Shown piece by piece: positions 48,729-58,102 of a stretch of 64,000 nucleotides of DNA. A program made the translations under genes and the position numbers. Position 1 is the first letter of the stretch; every line of letters begins with the position of its first letter. Source of the DNA: Lumbricus rubellus (taxonomy: Eukaryota; Annelida; Clitellata; Crassiclitellata; Lumbricidae); contig OX243815.1 in assembly GCA_945859605.1 (NCBI GenBank), forward strand, positions 25,117,613 through 25,181,612. The letters are read 5' to 3'. The notes under the pieces are model-generated. The model was not told the origin of the DNA. It did no database searches and worked only from the letters and a program-made list of their open reading frames with translations.

Positions 48729-51700
48729 CTACACACACACACTCCTACACACACACACTCCTACACACACACACTCCTACACACACACACACACACACAC
48801 ACATTCCTACACACACACATACACAGTTCGTCTGAAAGAGTCCTAATACAAGTGCTCTATTACATTACATTACAAACACATGCCAGTCTTGCATCACTAC
48901 AATGAATAAAATTACTTAAACAATAAAAAATTCAATAATTTTATTAACTCAAAAGACAGTGCTTTGAATGAATATTTACAAGAAAGGTTAAACTAATGCT
49001 GCATCTTACAGTGCATTGTAACTTACACAGAGACAATCCAGTGTTAAATATAATGGAGATAAGAAAATCTGATACCTGTCTCACAACGGCCAGAATGTTG
49101 ATAACTTCTCCATTGAGAGTAGGTCCATTAGTAAGGATATCAGAGATTGTGTAGAAGTCATTGCTAGGCTTTACAGGCACTTGCAAGAGTTGAACGTATT
49201 CATTCATATTCCAGTTATTGTATGGTGTCAAGCTACCTCTTGTCTCATTCAGGCTCAACTGGTATGGACTGTGCAATTCACAAGTTACACATTATTTTCA
49301 AACAAGGTACATAGAATTCTTCTAGAAATACATTTGTATCATTCTTTTCTTTAGTGTTCTGCCCTTAGGCAGGTCCAAAATTCCAATGACACCATTCTTG
49401 TCTGACATAATTTCATGTCATCTGGATAATAACAAGCTAAGTGTCTTAGACGTTTGGTCTGTAGACCATTTTAAGAACATGACATAATGCTGGTGCCATC
49501 TCATGAATAAAACGAGAACAAGAAAGGTTGCTAGCAAGGGACATTTTGTAGACAAGTGCACAAATGCCTTGTGCCAACCATAGTAACTCAACAGTGCTTT
49601 GCACGAACATTCTTGCATGAAAGTTAGTAAGTTACTAATCGCGACCTTAGAACTATATAGTTCCATGTCCACTTTTTGCGAAACTGAGAAAAACGAATTT
49701 TAAGATTTGGTGAGGAAAATGTTTTTCCCTGTTTCATTGATGGCGAATAAATTTACATTTTCAGACAGCACTGTTTTTCCCTAGTATGATCTTAATATTT
49801 GTTTTGATCATAATTTAAATTTCATACGAGTAATTTAGATATAAATATGGCACGGGTGACCATTTTTGTACAATTTTTGCACATAGAGCAGTATAACATT
49901 AATAATGTCGCGATAATAGACACAGGAAATCATAAGATACCGTACTATGTCCACTAGCAACTTTGTTACGCAACAATTTTGAAGCGACGTCCTGCTGTTA
50001 TATTTCCGTTTGGCTTGAACTTTTTCACAGAATACTATTATATTTCGTAAAAGCTATCCTTTTAATCTTGTATTCGCACTGCCGGTTAAAATAATCGTCT
50101 ACATTTCGGGTTTTTTGCAAGTTGGGTTTGTAAGCGTCACCATTAAGTCAGACAACAAGTCTGGGTCACGTGTTCTAATCTCTTACTGCTATTGGCTATG
50201 GACATAGAACTGTATAGAAATATCTCACACATCCATAAATCGCTGTGTATTTTTGAGGACATAGAACGTTGTCACCTTGGCTATGGACATAGAACTGTAT
50301 AGAAATATCTCACACATCCATAAATCGCTGTGTATTTTTGAGGACATAGAACGTTGTCACCTAACAACCACGTGACACAAAGTACACTTTCTATTGGCTG
50401 TGGACATGTGCCTCTATAGCTTTGAAAAACCTTCCAAATTTATGGACATAGAACTATTTTGTACTGGCATAAGAGCTATACAAAGCGTTTCCAGTTAAGC
50501 TAGACGGCTGAGGACATAGCCCATGTAACCGCCATAACGGATATAGCGTTAGGTTGATTTTTCAAAAAAGTGGACATAGTACTATATAGTTCTAAGGTTG
50601 CGTAATGTTATATTTCTGCAGTATATGTTTGTTTTCAGGTATGTAAAATCCAGTTTCAGATAATGGGTCAGACATTATAATGGCCTGCCATTCACTTTCG
50701 ACTAAGAACTCAGTTTTCAATTTTTGACATCCTTCTATCTGTCTAAATAGAAACTGGATTTCAAGAACTTTTTTATGAGTAAATGAAGTTAATAAAAATT
50801 AATGTGATTGGAGGATATCATGTGAATACTGCACTTTCACTCATGCTATTGTATTTGACTTTTGACTTGAGAATGCACAAGTTTACTAGAACCCAGCTGA
50901 AGATGCCCTAGTAAAAAGAGACAACAAAAGTGAATGCTTGACTCATTTGGCTGATGCTGATAATTTGTTCGACTGAGTCATGGGAAAAGTTTCATAGGTT
51001 GCAGTTGGACAGATGTAAATGAGTGGGCATCTAAGATGCTGAAACATTGGTTGCGTTCAGGTTCTGTTCTGGCTATTAACTTGTGCTGATGACAAGTGAG
51101 GTTAGCGCTGTTATGGCAATGATGGTAATGATGGTACAGTGTTAGAACAATTTGACCGTGTATTCAATTCACTGCTCAAAATTGAATTAAATCAAAGAAA
51201 ACTTAAGTGAAAAGGGCAAATATTTAGAGAGAAATGTGAAATTTTGGTCGCAATGTACAATTTCGGAAAAAAGACAGCCCTTGCTATAATGCAGTACAAG
51301 ATACAGATCCAAATTCCTGTGTTATAGTGAGATTTCAGTGTATAGTGACAATACCAACAGTCCAACATGCATAATTTTCATTTGGATAAGGCTCATTCAT
51401 TAACTGTGTGATTAAAGTAAACTAAAGAGAAACGTTGCCACAGAACATATAATTGAAATAACCAATGGTGCCAAACAAAGTAGAACCATTTTAGCAAATA
51501 TACAACTGTTACAGAAATTAATTACCTGGGAGTCCACGGCTTAAACCTTTCATCTGATCCATCAGGTGGCTTGCTCTGTATGTCAGCATGATCCAGCTGA
51601 ACTGCAAGCACAACAGCAAATTACAAGCAAAAATTTCGACTGAGCAGTTGTCTCAAAACACCTCTTCCAAAAATAAGTCTTTAAACCTTGGAACAAGCCA

Positions 51701-54700
51701 AACTAGCTCTCAAGGTGGATTAAAATCAAATACAATCTGCAGCTAAAGCAGAAAAATTTTCATATGGCTCAAACTTCCCCAAGTGTACTTGGCTGAGAAT
51801 TTGAAATTTCATTCATGAAAGCTAATTACTATTATCATGCGCCTATTAAGCTATACAAACTATGAAGATTACAGTGAAAGCCAAAACTAACCAACATGGC
51901 CAATATGAAATTGTGAAGCAAGGTTCATTATATACTGGTCTCCGCCCCAGCATGTCACATTAATGTAGTCATTGGGAGAATCACGAAGTGTAAAACTAAG
52001 GACGTATCTCTCAGAGCTGAAATCTGAAATTTAAATAAAAAGTAAGTATCAACATATCTGATATATACAGCTCTTAGAACCAAAAAACTAAATGCAAACA
52101 CCTATAAAGCATAAAAAGCTTAAAGCGTTAAAAGTCACAATGATTAATTCAATTAACTACAATGTCATGTCAAGCTATACATATACAAACAAACTAATTA
52201 AACATACTTTGCAAATATGGACACTTATTTTTAGTTATTAATAATAAAAATGTTTTTGCATACTGGGTAGCTCAGGCATTTTATAATTCCGAGATAAAAG
52301 ACAAAAAGATACAAAACAATCAAAACAGAATGAAACACCATTAACTGAAAAATCAAATACCTTTCTTGCTAAGGAAATGTCGTGGTTCTCCTTTTGCTAT
52401 GATCACACCAACAATTTTCTGGAAAGGAAACAATTCAGTAGTACTTAGCTATTTTATACATTTCAAGATTCAGTGTTTCACCTTTTCTCCCTATTTCACA
52501 TTTTTTCAGTTTATCTTTAGTTAACTCCAAGGATATGTATATGTGGACTAACCTATTAAGACACTCCTTCATGGACCAACCAAATTTTATTGTGAAAGCA
52601 AGAAACTGAAAACTATGCTATAATGTAGGACTGTGGTAACAGTATAAGCATTTTGATCCATCCATTTTCACGAAACTACCATAATCTAGTTTTCTCTCTT
52701 TACACAACCACAGTTTCTTCTGGTAAGGCTTAAATAAAATGCTATAATGACACAGTAATAAGCGAATTAATCATGAAAAGCACATTCTAGGCTTATTTGC
52801 AAATTTCGATCAACAAATTTTATTCAGGAAATGATTAGAGGTGCTTTGTCAATGCACAGATACAATAGAGTACCGTACCTCATAATTTATTGCATGTCTA
52901 AACAAGGTTGTTGCATACTTTGTCACTATTGACCTTTAACTGGCACAAAGCCTGCAGAATACTTTGGTTTCAGCGAGGCAGCGAAAATCTATTGTGATCT
53001 GCAGAATGGTTTTGACCATCCAACGTGCAGACTGTAATGCATTTGATTGAAGGCTTCATATCCATAGCTCTCCTTAGGGTTAACTCTATAGGTTGGTCTT
53101 TTTGGAAATAAAACAATTATCTTTAAGCAAAATACTCGTAGGCCTATAGCAATTTATGCTTGACTTTTTGTTACTAAATAAATTCAGCCAGTTAACTTAC
53201 ATGTATGTGGCCCACGAACTCACATATGGCCTTCCTTTGGCCCTCAGGGCAATTTGAGTTTGAGACCTCTGCTCTAATCTATTCTAAGGCTTTATGAGAA
53301 TTTTTGGTGCTTATGGGTTATCTACCCCGATTTATTTTGACACAGTGTCTTTTCCATGAATCGACCAGTTTCTAATGGCTAAACTAACCCTAACACTAAC
53401 CCTAACCGACCCTCACGATGCCTAACCTGAGCCCTAACCGACCCTCACGGAAAAGACGTGGAATGACAACGCTGAAAAAAAAATAAATAAATCGGGGTAG
53501 ATAACCCATTAGTACCGAATTTTTTTAATAAACAGATTAATAAAAATCAAAGTACAGTATGAGTCATATGATCTAAAATATCATATTTCTATATGAAACT
53601 CTAATTTAATTTCGCCTACAAAATTTATGATTGGTGTTTTTAAAATATAATATTTGATGTTTAAAAATCATGTTTTTGTTAAAAATTAAAAATCATGTTT
53701 TTGTTAAAAATTAAAAATCTATTAATAGCGGTCCCTGATTGTGCAGCTTCGCCTGGCGTTTTCCCTCATCTCTCACGGCTGGCCTGGGAACAGGTATTCA
53801 TTCAACGATTCATTCATTCATTCATTCATTCATTCATTCATTCATTCATTCATTCAAGTATTTATATAGCGCCTCTTTCAGGAAACTACTCAGCAGTATG
53901 AGAATTGTGGAAAAATAACTGGGGGGGTTGGCCTATGATAAACTTGAAATTGGGGTATGAAAAACATACTTTAACATGGGGCTCTAAAAATGACTGGGGG
54001 GTTGAACCCCCCAACCCCCCGGCAATTCTCACCCTGCTACTCAGAGGCGCAGGCATAGTCCACATGCTCACACAGCTATGAATCCAGCCCCCTCCTGGAT
54101 CTAAGAGGTATCGATCAATCACGTGGCAGTGTTTAATCTAGTCCCCACCCGCTGGGGGGGGGGGGGATTCAGGTTTCTGGGGGGGGAGACAATCGAGCGT
54201 CCGAAGGACGCTCGTGAGGCGCGTAGCGCCGAGACCCGCAGTGGGAGGGATATGGGGAGGGGGATGTGCCCCCTCCCCATCGGAAACTTTTTGAATTTCC
54301 ACATTGCAATGGTAGCATTTTAAGGAACCATCTTAACAAAATACCTGTACTTTTTCAGAGCCCCATCAGAAACTTTTTGAATTTCCACATTGCAATGGTA
54401 GCATTTTAAGGTACCATCTTAACAAAATACCTGCACTTTTTCAGAGCCCCATCAGAAACTTTTTGAATTTCCACATTGCAATGGTAGCATTTTAAGGTAC
54501 CATCTTAATAAAATACCTGCACTTTTTCAGAGCCCCATCAGAAACTTTTTGAATTTCCACATTGCAATGGCAGCATTTTAAGGTGTCATCTTAACAAACT
54601 GCCTGTACACTTTTCAGTGCTTATAAGAGTGGACTTCAATAAATATAAGCAACACTTAACACATTTTTTTGGGGGGTGGGGGGGTTATTTCCACACTGTA

Positions 54701-55906
54701 ATGGTAGGCCTCCTCTTTTAAGGTGCTATTTTAGCAAAATAACTCCATTAGACTATTCAGTACTGATAAAAAAGTGTTTTAGGATCTAATATAATATATG
54801 ATTATAATTACAATAAAATATCTTTATGTATCGAGTTCAGCAGCTCAGTTCTCCTGTTGCTGAGTTATTCTAATGAATAAATGCAGACATGAATATAATA
54901 GTAGCCTATATAAGCTGACTTTTCAGCACCATATCAGTTTAACCCTGTTTCCCAAGATGGTCCTGAATTGCTGATCAGGACATACTTTCTGAAATCGTAT
55001 TTAATGGTACACAAACCAACCAAGAACTAATAAACTACCGGTGCCAAATTCAAGAAACCATGTGTAGTAATGATGTTGTTTTTAGGTTTTACTATGTGTT
55101 CAAATAATAGGACCAAAAATTTTGAAATTTTAGGCCTACAGTTTAAAATTTGAAGTTATACAAAAGTAGTATTTGTACAAATATTAGCAGTAAGTTATTC
55201 TCATTTTAGCAGGATTGTGTCATATATTATAATAGTAAATAATAACATTATAACTATTGACCATATAATAATAAATAATATTACAGTATATTATAACAAT
55301 TCACATAATACGATGATGTAAACAGCAACTAAAACTATAAGCATTTTGTCAAATTTTCTGATGGGGACGTCATAACTGTTTTTAGTTGTGCAAAAATAGT
55401 GTTTATACAAATATATACAGTAAGTTATACTAATTGCAACATGATAGTATCATATAATATATGATACTATCATGTTGCAATTAGTATAACTAATTATATT
55501 ATAATAATAGTAAATAATAAATAATAATCATATAATAGTAAATAACATCACGGTATATTATAACACTTCATATAAAACAAAGATGAAAATAGTAACTAAA
55601 AACCAATATCATTTTGTCAAATTTTTCTGGGGGGGGGGGAAATGTCAATCCTGGGGGGGGGGAACTTTCCCCCCCAGAGACGTCTAGATTAAACACTGAT
55701 CACGTGGTTCGGAAAATAAATAGTTCATAACTCACCGAACTAGGCATTCCCAGCGTCAAATCAGCAATGCTTCTGATCTCGCCTGTTTGACATTCTTGAC
55801 CCAACGGAGGAAGGCTTCCTCCTCCTCGTCCTTTATTCCGATTCATTCCATCGCCAATCTGGCCAACTGATTGCTCAAAGTCGTCAAAATTAGTTACCCA
55901 TGCCAT
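43771..55906 (-). CDS. MEIOB: Meiosis-specific ssDNA-binding OB-fold protein MEIOB, complete, 13 exons
   Basis: Thirteen exons, all with consensus GT/AG and agreeing phases, give a 503-residue protein (human ~440-470). Conserved MEIOB phrases occur in order: YVLSFTLRDSPNDYINVTCW (exon 3), NGPTLNGEVINILAVVRQ (5), WDEELISMAQSWIP (6-8), VFAADVRVSF.. (8), KVGYGIVYAFISMLDIDD (10), a C379-x2-C...C393-x4-C398 zinc-ribbon pattern (10-11), LKWKFLLEKCKVYLK (12) and ILSCEIADIQEA (13). The family is an RPA1 paralogue with OB folds that binds single-stranded DNA with SPATA22 and RPA during meiotic double-strand-break repair in the nucleus. The N-terminal 57 residues are longer and unlike vertebrates. The stop at 43771 was chosen because exon 13 in this frame matches the MEIOB C-terminus. 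Confidence 0.95.
44295..44381 (-). CDS. MEIOB: MEIOB exon 12
   Basis: VEEFLNSNDAKRTELKWKF then LLEKCKVYLK; 29 codons, phase 0 both sides. A longer overlapping frame (44215-44574) is a shadow. Confidence 0.93.
44704..44837. mobile_element. 134-bp near-perfect palindromic TTAA-ended element
   Basis: TTAACACTTTAACGCCAAGC at left, CTTGGCATTAAAGTGTTAA at right; TAATATGCATGCACAA pairs with its complement. Lies in MEIOB intron 11. Confidence 0.8.
45113..45305 (-). CDS. MEIOB: MEIOB exon 11
   Basis: CSRCHFRMTKDSLVCGNVNC zinc-ribbon-like knot, then VFDIRVSLSDETGTVTNCFL and VAEKLLECT. Donor ACT|GTTAAG, phase 0. Confidence 0.93.
46034..46187 (-). CDS. MEIOB: MEIOB exon 10
   Basis: LTQINDVYKIVQLKDLQLLE..., KVGYGIVYAFISMLDIDDSD; opening of the C-terminal OB fold. 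Ends TG with the next exon giving Cys379. Confidence 0.94.
46425..46526 (-). CDS. MEIOB: MEIOB exon 9
   Basis: DTKEARHLYQYALSVDLDSD and DVDSFVGESDQTMP: acidic linker between OB folds 2 and 3; D..EA..L at the start is conserved. Confidence 0.88.
46830..46925 (-). CDS. MEIOB: MEIOB exon 8
   Basis: IVFAADVRVSFDEWKKTMVA, then TCIAKTILIVNP: last strands of the central OB fold. Confidence 0.93.
47197..47255 (-). mobile_element. SINE/LINE tail fragment
   Basis: TGGCACCTGTTCAAGAAAAC and CTCAGAGATGCTCCC: complement of the shared SINE tail, in MEIOB intron 7. Confidence 0.5.
47323..47392 (-). repeat. Copy 3 of CCCCGAGG hairpin repeat with 32-T tract
   Basis: T-run then GCCCCGAGGTATTTAGGATC and CCTCAGGGACTT; exact complement of copy 2, poly-A side included. 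Lies in MEIOB intron 7; AAT run at 47468. Confidence 0.8.
47811..47863 (-). CDS. MEIOB: MEIOB exon 7 (53-bp microexon)
   Basis: (L)WDEELISMAQSWIPKEN: the conserved W(D/N)...A..W.P motif. Too short to stand out as an ORF; found by phase and homology. Confidence 0.9.
48428..48528 (-). CDS. MEIOB: MEIOB exon 6
   Basis: VGQVKHMRGKNGRELQRLDV then KLFDDSASSFTLV: R..V.L.D....SF strand pair of the central OB fold. Acceptor TATTCCAG, donor GTATGT. Confidence 0.92.
48687..48830. repeat. CA-rich microsatellite with CTCCTACACA units
   Basis: (CA)n interleaved with ACTCCTACACACACAC blocks, MEIOB intron 5. Confidence 0.9.
49076..49268 (-). CDS. MEIOB: MEIOB exon 5
   Basis: 64 codons ending VPVKPSNDFYTISDI and TNGPTLNGEVINILAVVRQ; start of the central OB fold, among the most conserved MEIOB segments. 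Confidence 0.95.
49641..50602. mobile_element. DNA transposon-like element, 962 bp, TAAT flanks
   Basis: ~38-bp inverted ends: CGCGACCTTAGAACTATATA at left, complement of CGCAACCTTAGAACTATATA at right, TAAT on both sides. Inside, an exact 85-bp tandem duplication (50194-50363) and at least five GGACATAGAAC or close variants. No transposase. In MEIOB intron 4. Confidence 0.75.
50194..50363. repeat. 85-bp tandem duplication
   Basis: GGCTATGGACATAGAACTGT... repeated at 50194 and 50279. Confidence 0.9.
51526..51601 (-). CDS. MEIOB: MEIOB exon 4
   Basis: VQLDHADIQSKPPDGSDERF, KPWTP; less conserved linker after OB fold 1. Phases 1 to 2 agree with neighbours. Confidence 0.8.
51892..52023 (-). CDS. 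MEIOB: MEIOB exon 3
   Basis: DFSSERYVLSFTLRDSP then NDYINVTCWGGDQYI; core of OB fold 1. Donor GTTAGT. Confidence 0.92.
52361..52418 (-). CDS. MEIOB: MEIOB exon 2
   Basis: KIVGVIIAKGEPRHFLSKK: first strand of the N-terminal OB fold (family phrase K.IG..I.K). Phase 0 in, 1 base out. Confidence 0.88.
53205..53270 (-). mobile_element. hAT (Charlie-like) terminus
   Basis: Complement reads CAGAGGTCTCAAACTCAAAT then GCCCTGAGGGCC, a familiar Charlie-type hAT end. Partner end not identified. Confidence 0.5.
53298..53522. mobile_element. MITE carrying telomere-like repeats
   Basis: Inverted ends contain TGGGTTATCTACCCCGATTT and its complement. Interior has CTAACCCTAACACTAACCC and two GCCCTAACCGACCCTCACGG-type units. 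In MEIOB intron 1. Confidence 0.65.
53801..54060 (-). mobile_element. SINE tail with ATTC microsatellite, interrupted
   Basis: (ATTC)n at 53801-53855, then TATTTATATAGCGCCTCTTTC, AGGAAACTACTCAG [insert] CTACTCAGAGGCGC. The mirror-image tail with GAAT repeats stands at 56227-56325. Confidence 0.75.
53894..54036. mobile_element. hAT-type MITE, 143 bp (CAGTRTGAGAATT family)
   Basis: CAGTATGAGAATTGTGG ... GCAATTCTCACCCTG with perfect 8-bp duplication CTACTCAG at 53886 and 54037. Nested in the SINE tail. Confidence 0.9.
54283..54626. repeat. 86-bp tandem repeat, 4 copies
   Basis: Units begin GAAACTTTTTGAATTTCCAC at 54283, 54369, 54455 and 54541. Confidence 0.92.
55423..55491. repeat. Perfect 33-bp inverted repeat, 3-nt loop
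   Basis: AGTTATACTAATTGCAACAT... and its exact complement separated by AAT. Could extrude as a cruciform or mark an assembly foldback. Confidence 0.92.
55736..55906 (-). CDS. MEIOB: MEIOB exon 1
   Basis: MAWVTNFDDFEQSVGQIGD..., Gly/Arg-rich middle, ends MPSS at donor GTGAGT; residues 1-57, phase 0. The start is the first ATG of the open frame. Confidence 0.8.
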
Positions 55907-57087
55907 AATATATTACTACTCATAAGTTAAGTAACTCCGAATTAAACTTTAAAAATATTAGAATTAAGCAATTTGTAAATAATTAGGAAATGTGTCGCAA
56001 CCATCGACGAACATTATTTAATTTATTGTAATATCGCAACTTGTCGTCTGCTATCGTGCTACGCAGGGATGCCACTCTGAATTTTTAAAATGTCAGATCG
56101 GCCAGAAAAAGGCTAGATCAAGAATTTATGATATGAGAAAATGTATTTTCTACAGGGATTGCTGCGCCTGTAATTTTCTGGGGAAATGGTGCGTATTTTG
56201 TATTTACATGCATGCATCACCGCGGGGGCCTCTGTTGAGCGCCTCTGAGTAGTTTCTATAAGGGGCGCTATATAAATTCTAATAATGAATAGGCCTAAAT
56301 GAATGAATGAATGAATGAATGAATCGCATTTCAGAGGAGGAATTTCCCTACACTACAGAGACTTCTAGATTAGACTAAATAGTAGCCTAAACACTGGTCT
56401 AGACATGCAATTATTTGATAATCGTAATCTCCAGATTTCTAAAGCGCCACTCGCAAGTCATGCGCGGGGCCCAGCTTATTCACGAGCGCTGCGTTGAGTC
56501 AAAGGGTTTGTCCGTAAAAGTAGGCCTAGTCCAAAGAAGGTCCGGGTTCGGTTGCCATAGGGTTAGAGGGGGCGGAGCAGGCTCCAAGCAGCTACTAAAA
56601 CGGGTGTCGTCTCGGTCGGGATTTGGAAAATGGAGGATCAGATGATAGGCCTAAGTAGGCCTACAGGGCAAGCTAGGGTTCTTAAAAAGTCCGTCTATGT
56701 CCGCACCTAGCCTAGCCTAGATCTACAGCGCCATCATAAAACGTCGACCAAATTTAGATTTATTACTGGGTAGGCCTATGTCGCAGGGTAGCCTATAGAC
56801 AAGCCTAGATTCGGCGATTCGCCTAAGGTCTGCAGTCTTGCACCATTATAGCCTAAGTCTAGGCCTTTAGTCATCAGGTTAGGTTAACACGACTTATTTA
56901 TTTTCCTAACCTATAAAGCCAGATACTGTGTGGGGTGCCATCGGTTTCATATCGGCTGTAGGCTAACTTCCGCTTTCGAAGAAAGAACGGTACGTAGGCC
57001 TAATTCCAAGACACGTCATGTGTAGCTTCAACCCACATACTCCCACTCGTCTATCTGCGCTGCATCATTATTATACTATAGGACATA
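55907..57087. other. Intergenic between MEIOB start and mariner copy
   Basis: MEIOB promoter should lie here; no TATA is clear. Holds a SINE tail (56227-56325), an inverted LINE tail (56420-56600) and dense TAGGCCTA words (56640-57010). Confidence 0.45.
56420..56600 (-). mobile_element. L2-like LINE/SINE 3' region, inverted
   Basis: GTAATCTCCAGATTTCTAAAG then GCGCCACTCGCAAG; complement of the GCGCTTTAGAAGTTTGGAGAT tail at 19450. Confidence 0.55.
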
Positions 57088-58100
57088 CAGGGTGGGCCAA
57101 AAAAAGTGAGAACATCACGTAAAAAGTAGTATAATTGCATCAACACTTGTTTCACTGTATCCATTATAGCTTAAATTGTTTGCTCTTTCACTTACTTACC
57201 TATTTAGCTATATGATTTCTTTATTTCGACGCATTTTAAAGCAAAATTTACAACTCAAAACGTACAAGCGTGAGATCAGGCAGAGGCTCAATGAAAATGT
57301 CACTTTGAAACGCTTGCAACGCAGTCGGCAGCTACTTGAGCGGTTTCCTAATGAGAGAAGTGTACGATCGAAGCATCTGGTTTACAGGTGAAAAGACATT
57401 CACCGATGCCACTCCAGTTAACTGTTTATTCCGTTGAAACAAAGAAAAATGTAAGTTCAGGAAATTCGACTCATACGAGAACGTTATCATTTCAGCCGCG
57501 CGGTATCATGGTATCAGTTTGTGTGCCTCGAATGGGGAAAACTAAACATGTGTTCGTTGAACCAGGCGCTAAAGTAATCAGTGAATACTATTGTGGACGT
57601 GTTCTGAGACAAGGCTTGCTGCCTGTAATTCAAGCGATGTGATCGCCATAACTGAGCATTACAGCAGCAAGATGGAGCTCCATCTCACACAGCGAGAAAT
57701 ACAATCAACTTTCTTCGTTAGGAGAATGTTAACTTCATCGAGCCAGACATGTGGCCACCGAACAGTTGTGATTTAAACACAGTAGATTATGCCGTATGGG
57801 ATGCTTTGCAAGAAAAGTCTACCTTCGGCGAAAATTTGCCACAGTTGAGCAGCTCAAGTTGGCAATAATCGAAGAATGGAGAAATCTGGAACAGCGTTTT
57901 ATTGGCACGCAGTAGCATAAACGAGTGGCGTCGACGCTTAGAAAAATTTGTTGAGAAGCAAGGAGGACACATTGAACATTATTTCTGATTAGCTAAATAC
58001 TTGGCAAACAAAAATATATGAAAACAATATAATTAATTCAATTATATATGTAAATAACTCGTATTCTACAAGATGTTCTCACTTTTTTTGGCCCACCCTG
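57088..58100 (+). pseudogene. Tc1/mariner element with decayed transposase
   Basis: Ends CAGGGTGGGCCAAAAAAAGT and complement, TA flanks. Interior, across at least three frames, encodes: YKREIRQRLNENVTLKRLQR; WFTGEKTFTDATPV; GIMVSVCVPRMGKTKHVFVE; YYCGRVLRQGLLPVIQAM; QQDGAPSHTARNT; WPPNSCDLNTVDYAVWDALQ; and IIEEWRNLEQRF. These are blocks of IS630/mariner DDE transposases. The first catalytic Asp (FTDEK in the family) is Gly here; the other two acidic positions (QQD, CDLN) are visible. The N-terminal DNA-binding part is missing. Inactive. Confidence 0.88.
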
Positions 58101-58102
58101 TA

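Larger units (their letters stand above)
54130..55697. mobile_element. 1.57-kb element with CAGTGTTTAATCTAG ends and 9-bp duplication
   Basis: Left CAGTGTTTAATCTAG, right CTAGATTAAACACTG, flanks ATCACGTGG on both sides. Contains C/G runs, an 86-bp repeat in four copies (54283-54626), AT-rich satellite-like sequence and a perfect hairpin. An inverted relative of its left third is at 60300-60470. In MEIOB intron 1. Confidence 0.8.

Noticed and set aside
48651..48905. CRISPR-like regular spacing of ACTCCTACACACAC units
   Set aside because: Simple CA-rich satellite, no unique spacers; context is a eukaryotic intron.
57787..57972. Minus-strand 61-codon ORF
   Set aside because: Shadow of the decayed mariner transposase on the plus strand.
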